Shown one piece after another: positions 1-9,003 of a DNA stretch of 64,000 nucleotides; the stretch's first letter is position 1, and each line of letters opens with the position of its first letter. The stretch is from Glaciecola sp. 33A (GTDB lineage Bacteria > Pseudomonadota > Gammaproteobacteria > Enterobacterales > Alteromonadaceae), in NCBI RefSeq assembly GCF_002836745.1, contig NZ_PJAR01000028.1, forward strand, positions 1 through 64,000. Reading direction: 5' to 3'. A program made the position numbers and the translations under genes. The notes below the pieces were generated by a model that was not told the DNA's origin, did not search any database, and saw only the letters and a program-made list of their open reading frames with translations.

Positions 1-2
1 AT

Positions 3-179
3 GGTGTCATCTGGCATTCAGTAACGGAGGTCAACCACGCGCAGAGTGCAGCAAATGATTCCGGAGTAAGTGGAATTAGTCCTCAGATGAAATTGATCAA
101 AAAGTGGGCGGTCAAAAATATTGCGAACGCTTCTACTGAACCAAGCAATATTATTAAGTTAGAATTATCTAAAGAATAA
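3..179 (+). CDS. 3' end of an unidentified protein (partial)
   Basis: The frame that is open from the left edge runs 58 codons to a TAA at 177-179 and is followed by a good terminator, so this is the C-terminal tail of a gene that begins outside the window. The visible residues are hydrophilic (ending KLELSKE) with no membrane segment and no motif I recognise. No start codon with a ribosome binding site is seen inside it. Its family and function cannot be given from this fragment. Confidence 0.55.
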   Translation, partial: GVIWHSVTEVNHAQSAANDSGVSGISPQMKLIKKWAVKNIANASTEPSNIIKLELSKE

Positions 180-207
180 CAATAATTTAAATCATTTAGT
201 TAATTAT

Positions 208-241
208 AAAAAGGCCTGATAGTTATTTGTAGGCCTTTTTT
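208..241 (+). terminator. Rho-independent terminator of the left-edge gene
   Basis: The perfect inverted repeat AAAAAGGCCT / AGGCCTTTTT has a 13-nt loop and runs into a T-tract. It lies 29 nt after the TAA at 177-179 and isolates the sensor-kinase gene that follows. The A-rich left arm makes it potentially bidirectional. Confidence 0.85.
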
Positions 242-327
242 ATACCTTTCGATAAAGTTATTTTGGTTTTGAATTGATAAATGTTTTAGACTACGGTTAG
301 TTTATAAGAAATTTACCAGTAGTAAGT

Positions 328-3300
328 ATGTTCGCCTTAATAATTAATAAGATACTTAGTCCAAAGTTTTTGTTTTCAATATCGTTATTCTTTTGCGGAT
401 TAATGATGGCGCAAACTATTGAAGCTAAATTGTTTTATGAAAAACTAAGTCGCGATATCTCCTTTTCTACATTGAATGAACGCCACGAACTCTCGGGACC
501 CGTGATTAATGATATCGAACAAGATAATGATGGATTTATTTGGATAGCCACGCAAGATGGGTTAAACAAATACGATGGTCAAAAAGTAACTAAGTACAAG
601 CATGAACCACAAGATGAAAATAGTCTCCCCAGTGGTTGGATTGTTGATATTTTTTCCGATAGCGAAGGCAATTTGTGGGTTGCGGGCAAAAATGCTATCA
701 GCCTCTATATACCCGAAAGAGATTGGTTTCAAAATTTCACTGATCCAAAAGAGCATCCGCTTGCTCAAGGTCTGAAATTTACAGTAATATCGCAAGTCGA
801 AAAAAACGAAGTTTGGTTTGGCACCCTAGATGGTGGCATCGCCGTTTTTGATATAACGAAAAAAAAATTCGTTGAGCAAATCAATAAGAAGAGCGGGCTG
901 CAGTCAAACCATATATGGGATATCGCTGTTGATGATCAAAACAATGTTTTTGTGGCAACTAGAGATGCAGGTTTACTTTATAGGGCATCTGGTACAGATA
1001 AGTTTATAGCTTTTGACCTCGAATCAGATATTAAATTACCGACTGACAATATCCGCTCGATTCTTATAGATGAAGAAAATCGAGTGTGGCTTGGTTCAAG
1101 GAATTCAGGCCTAATTTTATTTGATCTTATTAATGGAGTCCAAAGACATTTTGAATCGAGTATCGACGATCTATCTGGTATTTGCTCAAACTCAATCAAT
1201 GATCTCTTTCAAGATAATGGTGGTTATATTTATGTTGCCACTGACAGCGGTCTTTGTGAATGGGATGAAAATACAGAATCATTTATTCAATACATTCATA
1301 GTGATTCAAATGATTCCAGTTTAGCAGAAGGTCAAGTATTGAGCTTGTTACAAGATCAAGGAGGTGTTCTTTGGGTTGGTACGTTTTATGGTATCAGTAA
1401 ATGGAACCGATCAGTTAACAGCTTCCAGCTTGTAAATAGCAAAACGCTAACAGGAAAAGACTTGTCGAGCGATGCTATCTATTCGTTTGCGGAGGCTAAA
1501 AATGGCGATTTGTACGTAGGCACTATGGGGGATGGTATTAATGTCATTGATGTTGATAAGTCAACCATATCTTATATAAAGGCTCAGCCCGGTATAGAAG
1601 GTGCTTTGCAAGATGATCGCATAACAAGTCTATTAATAGACTCTAAACAAAACTTATGGGTAGGAACGGTTTTTAACGGTCTGCACTTTCGAAAGAACGG
1701 CAGTGATAAATTTATTCATTACGAGCATGATCCAACTGATGACTCGACGCTAAGCTCTAATAAAATAAGTAAAATAATGGAAATTGGTAATGGAAATATC
1801 GCTGTCGGTACTTATGGAGGTGGTATTAATATCCTTACCAGTTCTGGTAATATACAACGATTTAAGCATGACGATAACAACAGACAAAGTCTGTCGAATG
1901 ATAGAATCACTCATATGGTAGTGGGAGAAAATAGTACTATTTGGGTCGCCACTAATGGTGGAGGATTAGACCATTTTGATCTAACTACCAAAGAGTTTAC
2001 AAATATTCCTTTAAAAAGTAAAGATATCTACAGCGTTTTGTTAACTGATAAATATCTTTGGTTTAGCACCAGTGATAAAGGTGTCGGCAGGATTTCAACA
2101 ACAGACCTGAAAAACAAACAATTCAATTTTGAATATACTGGGGAAAATGAAGGCTTAGCGACTAACTTTACGTATGGATTGCTTTCTGATGAACTCGGTT
2201 ATATATGGGTTAGCTCGTCAAAAGGAATTAGCTTTATATCACCGGAAAATAATAAAGTTAGTAATTTCGATACTAATCATGGGCTACAAGGTATAGATTT
2301 TAATAGTAGTGCATTTTTCAAAGGTCAAGACGGGCGAATGTTTTTTGGTGGTTCGAATGGCTTTAATACTTTCATTTCGAATAATGTCCCCGTCAATTTG
2401 TATAAACCACCAATTGTATTAACTGAGTATCGTCGATTAAACGACTCAATTCCCATTCATCGCGCTTTTAATAGTGAAGGTAATATAGAGCTCGATTATG
2501 ACGAAGCTGACTTTGGCTTTAGCTTTGCTGCCCTTGATTACACGCGTCCCGAGTATAATCTCTATCAGTATCGCCTGGGTGGTTTTGACAGCGACTGGAT
2601 CGACTTAGTTAATTCTAATCAGGTGAATTTTTCCACTTTATCAGATGGACAATATGTTGTTGAAGTGAGAGGAAGCAACAACGATGGTATTTGGTCTGAC
2701 GATACTTTAAAAATTCATGTTGTCGTTAACCCGCCAGTATATCGCTCAAGTTATGCTTATTTAATCTACTTTTGGATATTCGTGTTTATTGCATACCGCC
2801 TATTTACCATGGCACAGCGAAAAAAGTTAAAGCAAATTGCATACAGCCTTCAACTTGAAAAAGAAGTCAGTTTAAGAACTACCGAACTTAAACAAGCAAA
2901 TAATCAACTTGCCATTGCTGTAGAAGAAACAAGTAAGGCTAAAGATCTTGCAATTAAAGCCGCTCAAGCTAAATCAAACTTCTTGGCGATTGTTAGCCAC
3001 GAAATTAGGACGCCAATGAATAGCATTATTGGTATGAGTGAATTACTTTTATCATCCCAGCTAAATGAAAATCAAAAGCGTTACGCGAATGCAGTTAGTC
3101 GAGCTGGTGAGAGTCTTTTGCAACTCATTAACGATATTCTCGATTTGTCAAAAATAGAGGCGGATAAAATTGAACTTGAAAACCATGAGTTTGATTTTCA
3201 TGCATTAATAGAAGAATTGCTATTTTTGTTTTCCGTGAGAGCGTCAGAGAAGCAGTTAGAACTAGGGTATAGTATTTCCAAAGATTGCCCGAGATATATT

Positions 3301-4881
3301 CTAGGTGATGTCCATAGATTACGCCAAGTTGTGTCTAATTTACTGAATAATGCAATTAAGTTTACGTCTAAGGGAGGTATTAATTTAGAAGTTCATTTCG
3401 TGAACAAAGAGATTGTAATTTCTGTTACCGATACCGGCATTGGTATAGAAAAAGAGCATTTCGATAAGATTTTCAATGAATTTCAGCAAGCTGATTCAAC
3501 CACAACCAGAAATTTCGGCGGTACTGGTTTAGGGTTATCAATTACGCGTAAAATAATTGATCAAATGCTGGCAAAAATTGATGTTGACTCAACTTTGGGC
3601 GAGGGGACTACTTTTACTGTTCGCCTTCCAGTAACGTTACCAAAGAAGAAGTATGTTGGTGTTTCTAAAGTGGAAGATTTAAGCATGCGGCCTATTCTAT
3701 TAATTTGCACTAATGATATAGCTGCAAAAATGATGCAAAATACCTTCGAGCGCCTACAAGTACAAGCTTTGCAAACCACAATTGAGGCTCTGCGAGATGA
3801 CGTTGCTCCAGCAGACAATGCGCTCATATTCATTGACCATCCCGATTTTTTGTTAAATCGTGCCTTTATTTCAACAACGCTCGAAAGTACAGACTACTGC
3901 GTGCTTTTACGGACTACTGAAAAAGCCGAGTCCGTTAATGAGTTTGGATTACGCCGTATTGAAAAACCAATTCGTCTAGATACTGTGCGTGCAGAGATCC
4001 TATATGCAAGTAACCTTGAAAATGACATGACAGAGACATCAGCTGAGTTAAGTCAGTTAACTGAAAATAATTCTCGTTTTAGTGCAAAAATACTCTTAGT
4101 TGAGGATGTTGTCGCTAATCAAGATGTTGCTGTCACTATGCTAGAAATGTTCGGATGTGAAGTTGATATCGCTGGCAATGGTCAGGTAGCAGTCGATTTG
4201 ACCCAGAAAAGCCAATATGACCTTATCTTTATGGATTTGCATATGCCGGTAATGGACGGGCTAACGGCAACATGTATTATCCGTGAAAACGAAAAATCCA
4301 CCGCACGGTCCATTCCAACACCTATTATTGCGTTGACCGCTGGTGTATTCGACGAAGAAAAAGGACTTTGCCTAGAAATAGGTATGAATGACTTTATGTT
4401 GAAGCCTTTTACGGCCTCTCAATTATTCAGTATGATTGCTGAACATATTCCTGAAAAACAAATAAAGATTAGTCCGCTGGATGCACTGTCAAGTTCTAAG
4501 CCTAATTTAAGTATAGAAGTTGATCATTGGATTGATGCCGACGCGGTCGAAAGCATTCGTGAAATTGAAATTCGAACGGGCAAAAAACTCTATTTACGTG
4601 TTGCCGATTCGTTTAATGCGGTCATGACTGAACAAATGCCTGCATTACTCGAGGCCTGCAGGAGCGGCGATAGAGCCACCGCAATGGAATTAGCTCACGC
4701 AATGAAATCACTTTCTGGCAACCTCGGTACCATCGCATTTACGAAGCTATTATTAGCTATTGAAACGGCTGCCAAAAAAAATCAACCGATAGATGACGCC
4801 GAAAAATTAGATGAACTTCAAGATGTTTTCGATAAGTCACTTGAAAGCTTAAAAATATTAATTGAGAAGATGTATGACTGA
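328..4881 (+). CDS. Hybrid sensor histidine kinase with two-component-regulator propeller, receiver and Hpt domains
   Basis: This is a 1517-residue membrane-bound phosphorelay kinase. An N-terminal signal/anchor segment (about 10-30) is followed by many Reg_prop repeats of the type DGFIWIATQDGLNKYDG (about 50-700), which should fold into an extracytoplasmic beta-propeller sensor. A Y_Y_Y module (about 730-805) and one membrane helix (about 806-826) come next. The cytoplasmic part has a HisKA H-box with H891 (SHEIRTPMN), an N-box near 1004, G-boxes DTGIGI (1035) and GTGLGLS, a degenerate receiver-like stretch (about 1120-1225), a full receiver with D1303 (MDLHMPVMDG) and a C-terminal Hpt with H1457 (AHAMKSLSG). 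All four relay residues are present, so it should be active. It overlaps the next gene by 8 nt and probably phosphorylates that gene's receiver. The ligand is unknown; carbohydrate or polymer breakdown products are common for the family, but that is inference here. Confidence 0.93.
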   Translation: MFALIINKILSPKFLFSISLFFCGLMMAQTIEAKLFYEKLSRDISFSTLNERHELSGPVINDIEQDNDGFIWIATQDGLNKYDGQKVTKYKHEPQDENSLPSGWIVDIFSDSEGNLWVAGKNAISLYIPERDWFQNFTDPKEHPLAQGLKFTVISQVEKNEVWFGTLDGGIAVFDITKKKFVEQINKKSGLQSNHIWDIAVDDQNNVFVATRDAGLLYRASGTDKFIAFDLESDIKLPTDNIRSILIDEENRVWLGSRNSGLILFDLINGVQRHFESSIDDLSGICSNSINDLFQDNGGYIYVATDSGLCEWDENTESFIQYIHSDSNDSSLAEGQVLSLLQDQGGVLWVGTFYGISKWNRSVNSFQLVNSKTLTGKDLSSDAIYSFAEAKNGDLYVGTMGDGINVIDVDKSTISYIKAQPGIEGALQDDRITSLLIDSKQNLWVGTVFNGLHFRKNGSDKFIHYEHDPTDDSTLSSNKISKIMEIGNGNIAVGTYGGGINILTSSGNIQRFKHDDNNRQSLSNDRITHMVVGENSTIWVATNGGGLDHFDLTTKEFTNIPLKSKDIYSVLLTDKYLWFSTSDKGVGRISTTDLKNKQFNFEYTGENEGLATNFTYGLLSDELGYIWVSSSKGISFISPENNKVSNFDTNHGLQGIDFNSSAFFKGQDGRMFFGGSNGFNTFISNNVPVNLYKPPIVLTEYRRLNDSIPIHRAFNSEGNIELDYDEADFGFSFAALDYTRPEYNLYQYRLGGFDSDWIDLVNSNQVNFSTLSDGQYVVEVRGSNNDGIWSDDTLKIHVVVNPPVYRSSYAYLIYFWIFVFIAYRLFTMAQRKKLKQIAYSLQLEKEVSLRTTELKQANNQLAIAVEETSKAKDLAIKAAQAKSNFLAIVSHEIRTPMNSIIGMSELLLSSQLNENQKRYANAVSRAGESLLQLINDILDLSKIEADKIELENHEFDFHALIEELLFLFSVRASEKQLELGYSISKDCPRYILGDVHRLRQVVSNLLNNAIKFTSKGGINLEVHFVNKEIVISVTDTGIGIEKEHFDKIFNEFQQADSTTTRNFGGTGLGLSITRKIIDQMLAKIDVDSTLGEGTTFTVRLPVTLPKKKYVGVSKVEDLSMRPILLICTNDIAAKMMQNTFERLQVQALQTTIEALRDDVAPADNALIFIDHPDFLLNRAFISTTLESTDYCVLLRTTEKAESVNEFGLRRIEKPIRLDTVRAEILYASNLENDMTETSAELSQLTENNSRFSAKILLVEDVVANQDVAVTMLEMFGCEVDIAGNGQVAVDLTQKSQYDLIFMDLHMPVMDGLTATCIIRENEKSTARSIPTPIIALTAGVFDEEKGLCLEIGMNDFMLKPFTASQLFSMIAEHIPEKQIKISPLDALSSSKPNLSIEVDHWIDADAVESIREIEIRTGKKLYLRVADSFNAVMTEQMPALLEACRSGDRATAMELAHAMKSLSGNLGTIAFTKLLLAIETAAKKNQPIDDAEKLDELQDVFDKSLESLKILIEKMYD

Positions 4882-6661
4882 ACCCTCGCTTAATAGTTGC
4901 ACTGATGCGACTGTATTGGTTTGTGATGATGACCCAACCTACTTGTTGCTGATGGAAGAAACGTTAAGCAGTGATAATCTTAACGTACTGACGGCAGCCA
5001 ATGGCCTGGACGCGTTGAAACTATATCTAAAGCATTTCCCCAGTATTGTACTGCTTGATGTGCATATGCCAATGCTGAGTGGATTTGAGGTTTGTGCTGA
5101 AATAAGGAAACATCCTAAAGGCAAAGATACACCAATCTTAATGGTGACTGGAGCCGACGATATATTGTCTATTGAGAGTGCTTATAAGCATGGCGCTACA
5201 GATTTTCTACCTAAGCCAATTAGATGGCCTATGGTTGCTCACCGAGTGCGTTATATGCTTAAAGGCAGCGAAACTTTTAATAGTCTAAAACAAAGCGAAG
5301 AAAAGATGCGTCGTCTGGCTTATTTTGATTCATTAACAGGACTACCAAACAGACAAAGCCTTGATGAAAGCCTGGAAAATGCAATTCTGTGTGCTGTCAA
5401 AGAACAACAGAATCTATGTATTATGTACATCGACTTAGATAACTTTAAGCGCATTAACGACACCCTAGGCCATGAGTTTGGTGATAAGTTACTTAAAAAA
5501 ATCAGTGAAAAAATTCTTCATTGTTTGAAAGATGAAACCTGCATCCCAGAAACTCTGCAAAATACTACTGAAATTGAGGTATGTCGATTGGGCGGTGACG
5601 AATTTATGATCCTGCTAAACAATACCTTGAACGATGGTGACGTAAAGGTAGTTGCTCAATCATTGGTAGACTGTATTTCTGAATTAGTTTCAATTGATGA
5701 TTACGAAGTTGCATTAACACCGAGTATTGGCATTGCCGTGTACCCCAGAGATGGTGCTAATTTGACAGAGCTGAAAAAGCATGCAGATGTTGCAATGTAC
5801 TACGCAAAGACTATGGGCCGAAATGGTTATCGTTTCTATTCGGAATCGTTGAATGAAAACGCGATGAAGTTTTTGCAAATAGAAGGGTGTCTGCGCAATG
5901 CTTTAAACAATGATGAATTTTCATTACATTATCAGCCTCAGGTTTGTCTAAAGAACAAGAAAATAATTAGCGTAGAGGCATTGTTGCGTTGGGAAAGTCC
6001 TGAGCTAGGCAACGTAACGCCCAGTGAATTTATTCCTGTTGCTGAGGATTCTGGCATTATCAACGACTTAGGTGAGTGGGTAATGCGCAAAGCCTGCGTT
6101 CAAGCTAAAGAGTGGATGGACGCGGGTATGCAAAACTTTAGAGTGTCGGTAAATCTCTCTAGCATTCAGTTTAAGCGTGCATCGTTGCTGAATATGATAA
6201 AACGGGCGCTTGAAGACAGTGGATTGCCTGCATCATTATTAGAAGTTGAATTGACTGAAAGTGCAATAATGAATGATATCGACCAAAATATCACACGCTT
6301 AAATCAGATTCGTGATTTGGGCGTAGCTATCGCTCTTGACGACTTTGGCACGGGCTATTCATCACTTAGTTATCTAAAAAGATTTCCGATAAATACTCTT
6401 AAAATTGATCGCTCATTCATTATCACTATTGATACAGACCCAGAAGACGCTGCAATTGTTGAGGCAATTATTACGCTTGCAAATACACTGAAACTGACGG
6501 TTATTGCTGAAGGGGTAGAAACACATGGGCAGCTTAAAGCTTTAAATCGTTTTCATTGTGACATTATTCAGGGGTTTTATTTTAGTAAACCGTTGCCCGC
6601 TGAACAAATAACAGAGCTCCTTCAGCAACCGCTAAAAAAAGCCCTTTTCGCGCAAATATGA
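4874..6661 (+). CDS. Response regulator with REC-GGDEF-EAL domains (cyclic-di-GMP turnover)
   Basis: This cytoplasmic output protein has a receiver domain (about 11-130; phosphoacceptor D62 in LLDVHMPM), then GGDEF (intact at 240-244) and EAL (368-370, EALLRW). Its EAL domain keeps DDFGTGYSSL (489 on), KIDRSFI and EGVET, so phosphodiesterase activity is likely. The product-inhibition I-site RxxD expected about nine residues before GGDEF is absent (TTEI there), so any cyclase activity would lack that feedback, or the GGDEF domain may act as a GTP sensor. I chose the ATG at 4874, which overlaps the kinase stop by 8 nt and has GAGAAG just upstream; a TTG at 4862 in the same frame is the longest alternative. 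The overlap implies translational coupling with the kinase and a shared signalling pathway. Confidence 0.92.
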   Translation: MTEPSLNSCTDATVLVCDDDPTYLLLMEETLSSDNLNVLTAANGLDALKLYLKHFPSIVLLDVHMPMLSGFEVCAEIRKHPKGKDTPILMVTGADDILSIESAYKHGATDFLPKPIRWPMVAHRVRYMLKGSETFNSLKQSEEKMRRLAYFDSLTGLPNRQSLDESLENAILCAVKEQQNLCIMYIDLDNFKRINDTLGHEFGDKLLKKISEKILHCLKDETCIPETLQNTTEIEVCRLGGDEFMILLNNTLNDGDVKVVAQSLVDCISELVSIDDYEVALTPSIGIAVYPRDGANLTELKKHADVAMYYAKTMGRNGYRFYSESLNENAMKFLQIEGCLRNALNNDEFSLHYQPQVCLKNKKIISVEALLRWESPELGNVTPSEFIPVAEDSGIINDLGEWVMRKACVQAKEWMDAGMQNFRVSVNLSSIQFKRASLLNMIKRALEDSGLPASLLEVELTESAIMNDIDQNITRLNQIRDLGVAIALDDFGTGYSSLSYLKRFPINTLKIDRSFIITIDTDPEDAAIVEAIITLANTLKLTVIAEGVETHGQLKALNRFHCDIIQGFYFSKPLPAEQITELLQQPLKKALFAQI

Positions 6662-6663
6662 GC

Positions 6664-6700
6664 CCATTAATGCAGGCTGTATGATAGGCCTGATTAATGG
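6664..6700. terminator. Inverted repeat between convergent genes (possible terminator)
   Basis: CCATTAATGCAGGC and GGCCTGATTAATGG are near-perfect inverted arms with a single-base bulge, starting 2 nt after the stop of the EAL protein and upstream of the convergent yghU stop. There is no T-tract on either strand, so intrinsic termination is uncertain. It could be an RNA 3'-end stabilising hairpin instead. Confidence 0.4.
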
Positions 6701-6736
6701 AGGATAGCTAAATTAAATATATTTGATTATAGATGA

Positions 6737-7600
6737 TTAAGCTAACTTATCTTGAGTCTTTGTTTTGAAGTCGGTTGAATCATGGCGTTCATGCAGTTGG
6801 CCTGCAGGCTCACCCCAAGTGCGATTGACCATTTTGGCGCGCTTAACCTGAGGACGCGCATCAATAGCCTTGGTCCAGCGTTGCAAGTGTTTATACTCTT
6901 CAACTTGCAAAAACTCACCCGCTTCATACAATTTACCGAGTGCTAAACCACCATACCAAGGCCAGATCGCCATATCAGCAATAGTGTATTCGCTACCACT
7001 TATAAACTCGTTTTCAGCTAACTGGCGGTCTAACACGTCCATTTGACGCTTTACTTCCATTGCATATCGGTTAATAGGGTACTCGTACTTTTCGGGAGCA
7101 TATGCATAGAAGTGACCAAAACCGCCTCCAAGCATGGGTGTGCTGGCTATCTGCCAAAAAAGCCATGACATTGTTTCAGCTCGTTTAACCGGCTCTTTTG
7201 ATAAAAATGTATCGAATTTATCCGCCAAATATAACAGTATTGAGCCTGATTCAAATATGCGCGTGGGTGTTGCTGTACTGTGATCGACTAGTGCTGGTAT
7301 TTTAGAGTTCGGGTTAGCACCGACGAAGCCGCTGGTAAATTGCTCACCCTCCATAATGTTGACTAAATAAGCATCGTACTCTGCTTCTTTAAAACCTTTC
7401 ACTAATAACTCTTCTAGCATCATGGTCACTTTGACACCATTAGGTGTTGCTAATGAATACAGTTGCAGCGGATGCTTTCCAACAGGTAAATCTTTGTCAG
7501 AAGTTGAGCCCGCAACAGGCCTATTTATATTGGCAAATTGGCCTCCACTTTCTGAATCCCAAGTCCAAACTTTTGGGGGCGTATAAATTGGATCTGCCAT
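6737..7600 (-). CDS. yghU: Glutathione S-transferase family disulfide-bond reductase YghU
   Basis: This 287-residue cytosolic protein matches the YghU/Nu-class glutathione transferases closely from end to end. It shows the N-terminal ANINRPVAG segment, KHPLQLYSLATPNGVKVT at the start of the thioredoxin fold, the SKIPALVDH and FESGSILLYLA glutathione-binding stretches, and the all-alpha domain with YTIADMAIWPW. The C-terminal QLHERHDSTDF tail is also family-typical. Family members bind two glutathiones and reduce disulfides or organic peroxides. The gene stands alone, convergent with the cyclic-di-GMP gene. The ATG at 7600 is preceded by AAGGAAGC on the minus strand, a good ribosome binding site. 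Confidence 0.93.
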   Translation of the reverse strand: MADPIYTPPKVWTWDSESGGQFANINRPVAGSTSDKDLPVGKHPLQLYSLATPNGVKVTMMLEELLVKGFKEAEYDAYLVNIMEGEQFTSGFVGANPNSKIPALVDHSTATPTRIFESGSILLYLADKFDTFLSKEPVKRAETMSWLFWQIASTPMLGGGFGHFYAYAPEKYEYPINRYAMEVKRQMDVLDRQLAENEFISGSEYTIADMAIWPWYGGLALGKLYEAGEFLQVEEYKHLQRWTKAIDARPQVKRAKMVNRTWGEPAGQLHERHDSTDFKTKTQDKLA

Positions 7601-7726
7601 ATTGCTTCCTTATCGTGTTAAAGGTGTTTGCGCCTGCATCGACGTCTCGTCAATACAAGATGTCATGAAATAGCAACAAAATATATGCTTATTAGAACTC
7701 AATATCACCACAAAGATATGAATAAA

Positions 7727-7757
7727 ATAAAAACCATGCATTTAATACGCATGGCTT
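7727..7757 (-). terminator. Terminator of the propionate operon
   Basis: Read on the minus strand, GCCATGC and GCATGGT pair across a short loop (with one GU pair) and run into TTTTTATTTT. It lies about 57 nt after the prpF stop and before the yghU promoter region, so it closes the prp operon. Confidence 0.65.
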
Positions 7758-7813
7758 ATTGAATAGTCTTTTACATATTCTAAAATATCGGGATGCAGAT
7801 GGACGAAATCAAG

Positions 7814-8989
7814 TCACTCTGGGAGCGAGACTCGAATATTTCCTTCCATGAGAATTCTCGCGCTGCGACTCATAATAACTCGATCAACTTCCCATTGACC
7901 TTGTTTAATTTGCGCTTTAGCACCTACTTTCAAAATACCTGACGGGTGCCCGAATGTAACCGAGTCGCGCTTAACGCCGCCTGCAGCTAAGTTCACTAGT
8001 GTACCCGGGATAGCCGCCGCCGTGCCAATAGCAACTGCAGCTGTACCCATCATAGCGTGGTGTAATTGACCCATAGACAAGGCGCGAACGTTTAAATCAA
8101 TGTCGTCACAAGTAATTTGTTTTCCGCTTGATGAAACATAGTTTTGTGGTGCTGACACAAAGGCAATTTTAGGCGTGTGTTGTCTAGCAATAGCGTCCTC
8201 GATATTTGATATCAGTCCCATTTTAACCGCACCATAAGCTCGGATAGTTTCAAATTTAGCCAATGCTTTACCATCATTATTAATCGCATCTTGCAATTCA
8301 GCGCCGGTATAACCAAGTTCATCTGCATTCAAAAATAAAGTCGGAATACCTGCGTTGATCATTGTGACTTTAAATGAGCCTATGCCTGGCACATTTAATT
8401 GATCAACTAAGTTACCTGATGGAAACATATTACCTTCGCCATCAGCAGGATCGACAAACTCTATTGTTACTTCTGCAGCAGGAAAGGTGACCCCATCTAA
8501 TTCAAAATCACCGGTTTCTTGAACTTCTCCATTTGTTATTGGTACATTTGCAATAATAGTTTTATTGATGTTGGCTTGCCAAATTCTGACCACTGCAATG
8601 CCATTTTCTGGAATGCGAGTTGCGTCTACCAGACCATTACTAATCGCAAACGAGCCGACAGCAGCAGTTAGGTTTCCGCAATTTCCACTCCAATCGACAA
8701 ACGGTTTGTCGATTGCGACTTGGCCGAAAAGATAATTAACATCGTGATCGGCTTTTTCGCTTTTACTCAGTAATACCGTTTTACTAGTGCTTGATGTCGC
8801 TCCGCCCATACCGTCGGTGTGTTTCCCATAGGGATCTGGACTGCCTATTACGCGCAGTAATAATTGGTTGCGAAATTCACCTGGGACTTGGGCTTTTTCT
8901 GGCAAATCATCTATTTTGAAAAATATGCCCTTACTGGTGCCCCCACGCATATAGGTCGCAGGCACTCTTATCTGTGGTGTAAAGTTCAT
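7814..8989 (-). CDS. prpF: 2-methylaconitate cis-trans isomerase PrpF
   Basis: This 391-residue member of the PrpF family (diaminopimelate-epimerase-like fold) isomerises the 2-methylaconitate made by AcnD so that it can be hydrated to 2-methylisocitrate. Family features visible include the N-terminal VPATYMRGGTSKGIFF, the first catalytic-site region DKPFVDWSGNCGNL, GVKRDSVTFGHPSG and a C-terminal RSARILMEG. PrpF occurs only with AcnD-type pathways, and here it follows acnD by 14 nt as the last gene of the operon. Its coding sequence contains a 25-nt near-perfect inverted repeat at 8691-8715, listed separately. Confidence 0.95.
   Translation of the reverse strand: MNFTPQIRVPATYMRGGTSKGIFFKIDDLPEKAQVPGEFRNQLLLRVIGSPDPYGKHTDGMGGATSSTSKTVLLSKSEKADHDVNYLFGQVAIDKPFVDWSGNCGNLTAAVGSFAISNGLVDATRIPENGIAVVRIWQANINKTIIANVPITNGEVQETGDFELDGVTFPAAEVTIEFVDPADGEGNMFPSGNLVDQLNVPGIGSFKVTMINAGIPTLFLNADELGYTGAELQDAINNDGKALAKFETIRAYGAVKMGLISNIEDAIARQHTPKIAFVSAPQNYVSSSGKQITCDDIDLNVRALSMGQLHHAMMGTAAVAIGTAAAIPGTLVNLAAGGVKRDSVTFGHPSGILKVGAKAQIKQGQWEVDRVIMSRSARILMEGNIRVSLPE
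8691..8715. repeat. 12+1+12 inverted repeat inside prpF
   Basis: CAATCGACAAAC, one G, then GTTTGTCGATTG form perfect 12-nt arms. Each arm carries TCGACAA or TTGTCGA, which is most of the operator half-sites seen upstream of the GntR gene but in the opposite relative arrangement. The encoded residues IDKPFVDW belong to a conserved PrpF segment, so protein constraint may explain it. Confidence 0.6.
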
Positions 8990-9003
8990 AGTGTAGCTCC
9001 AAA

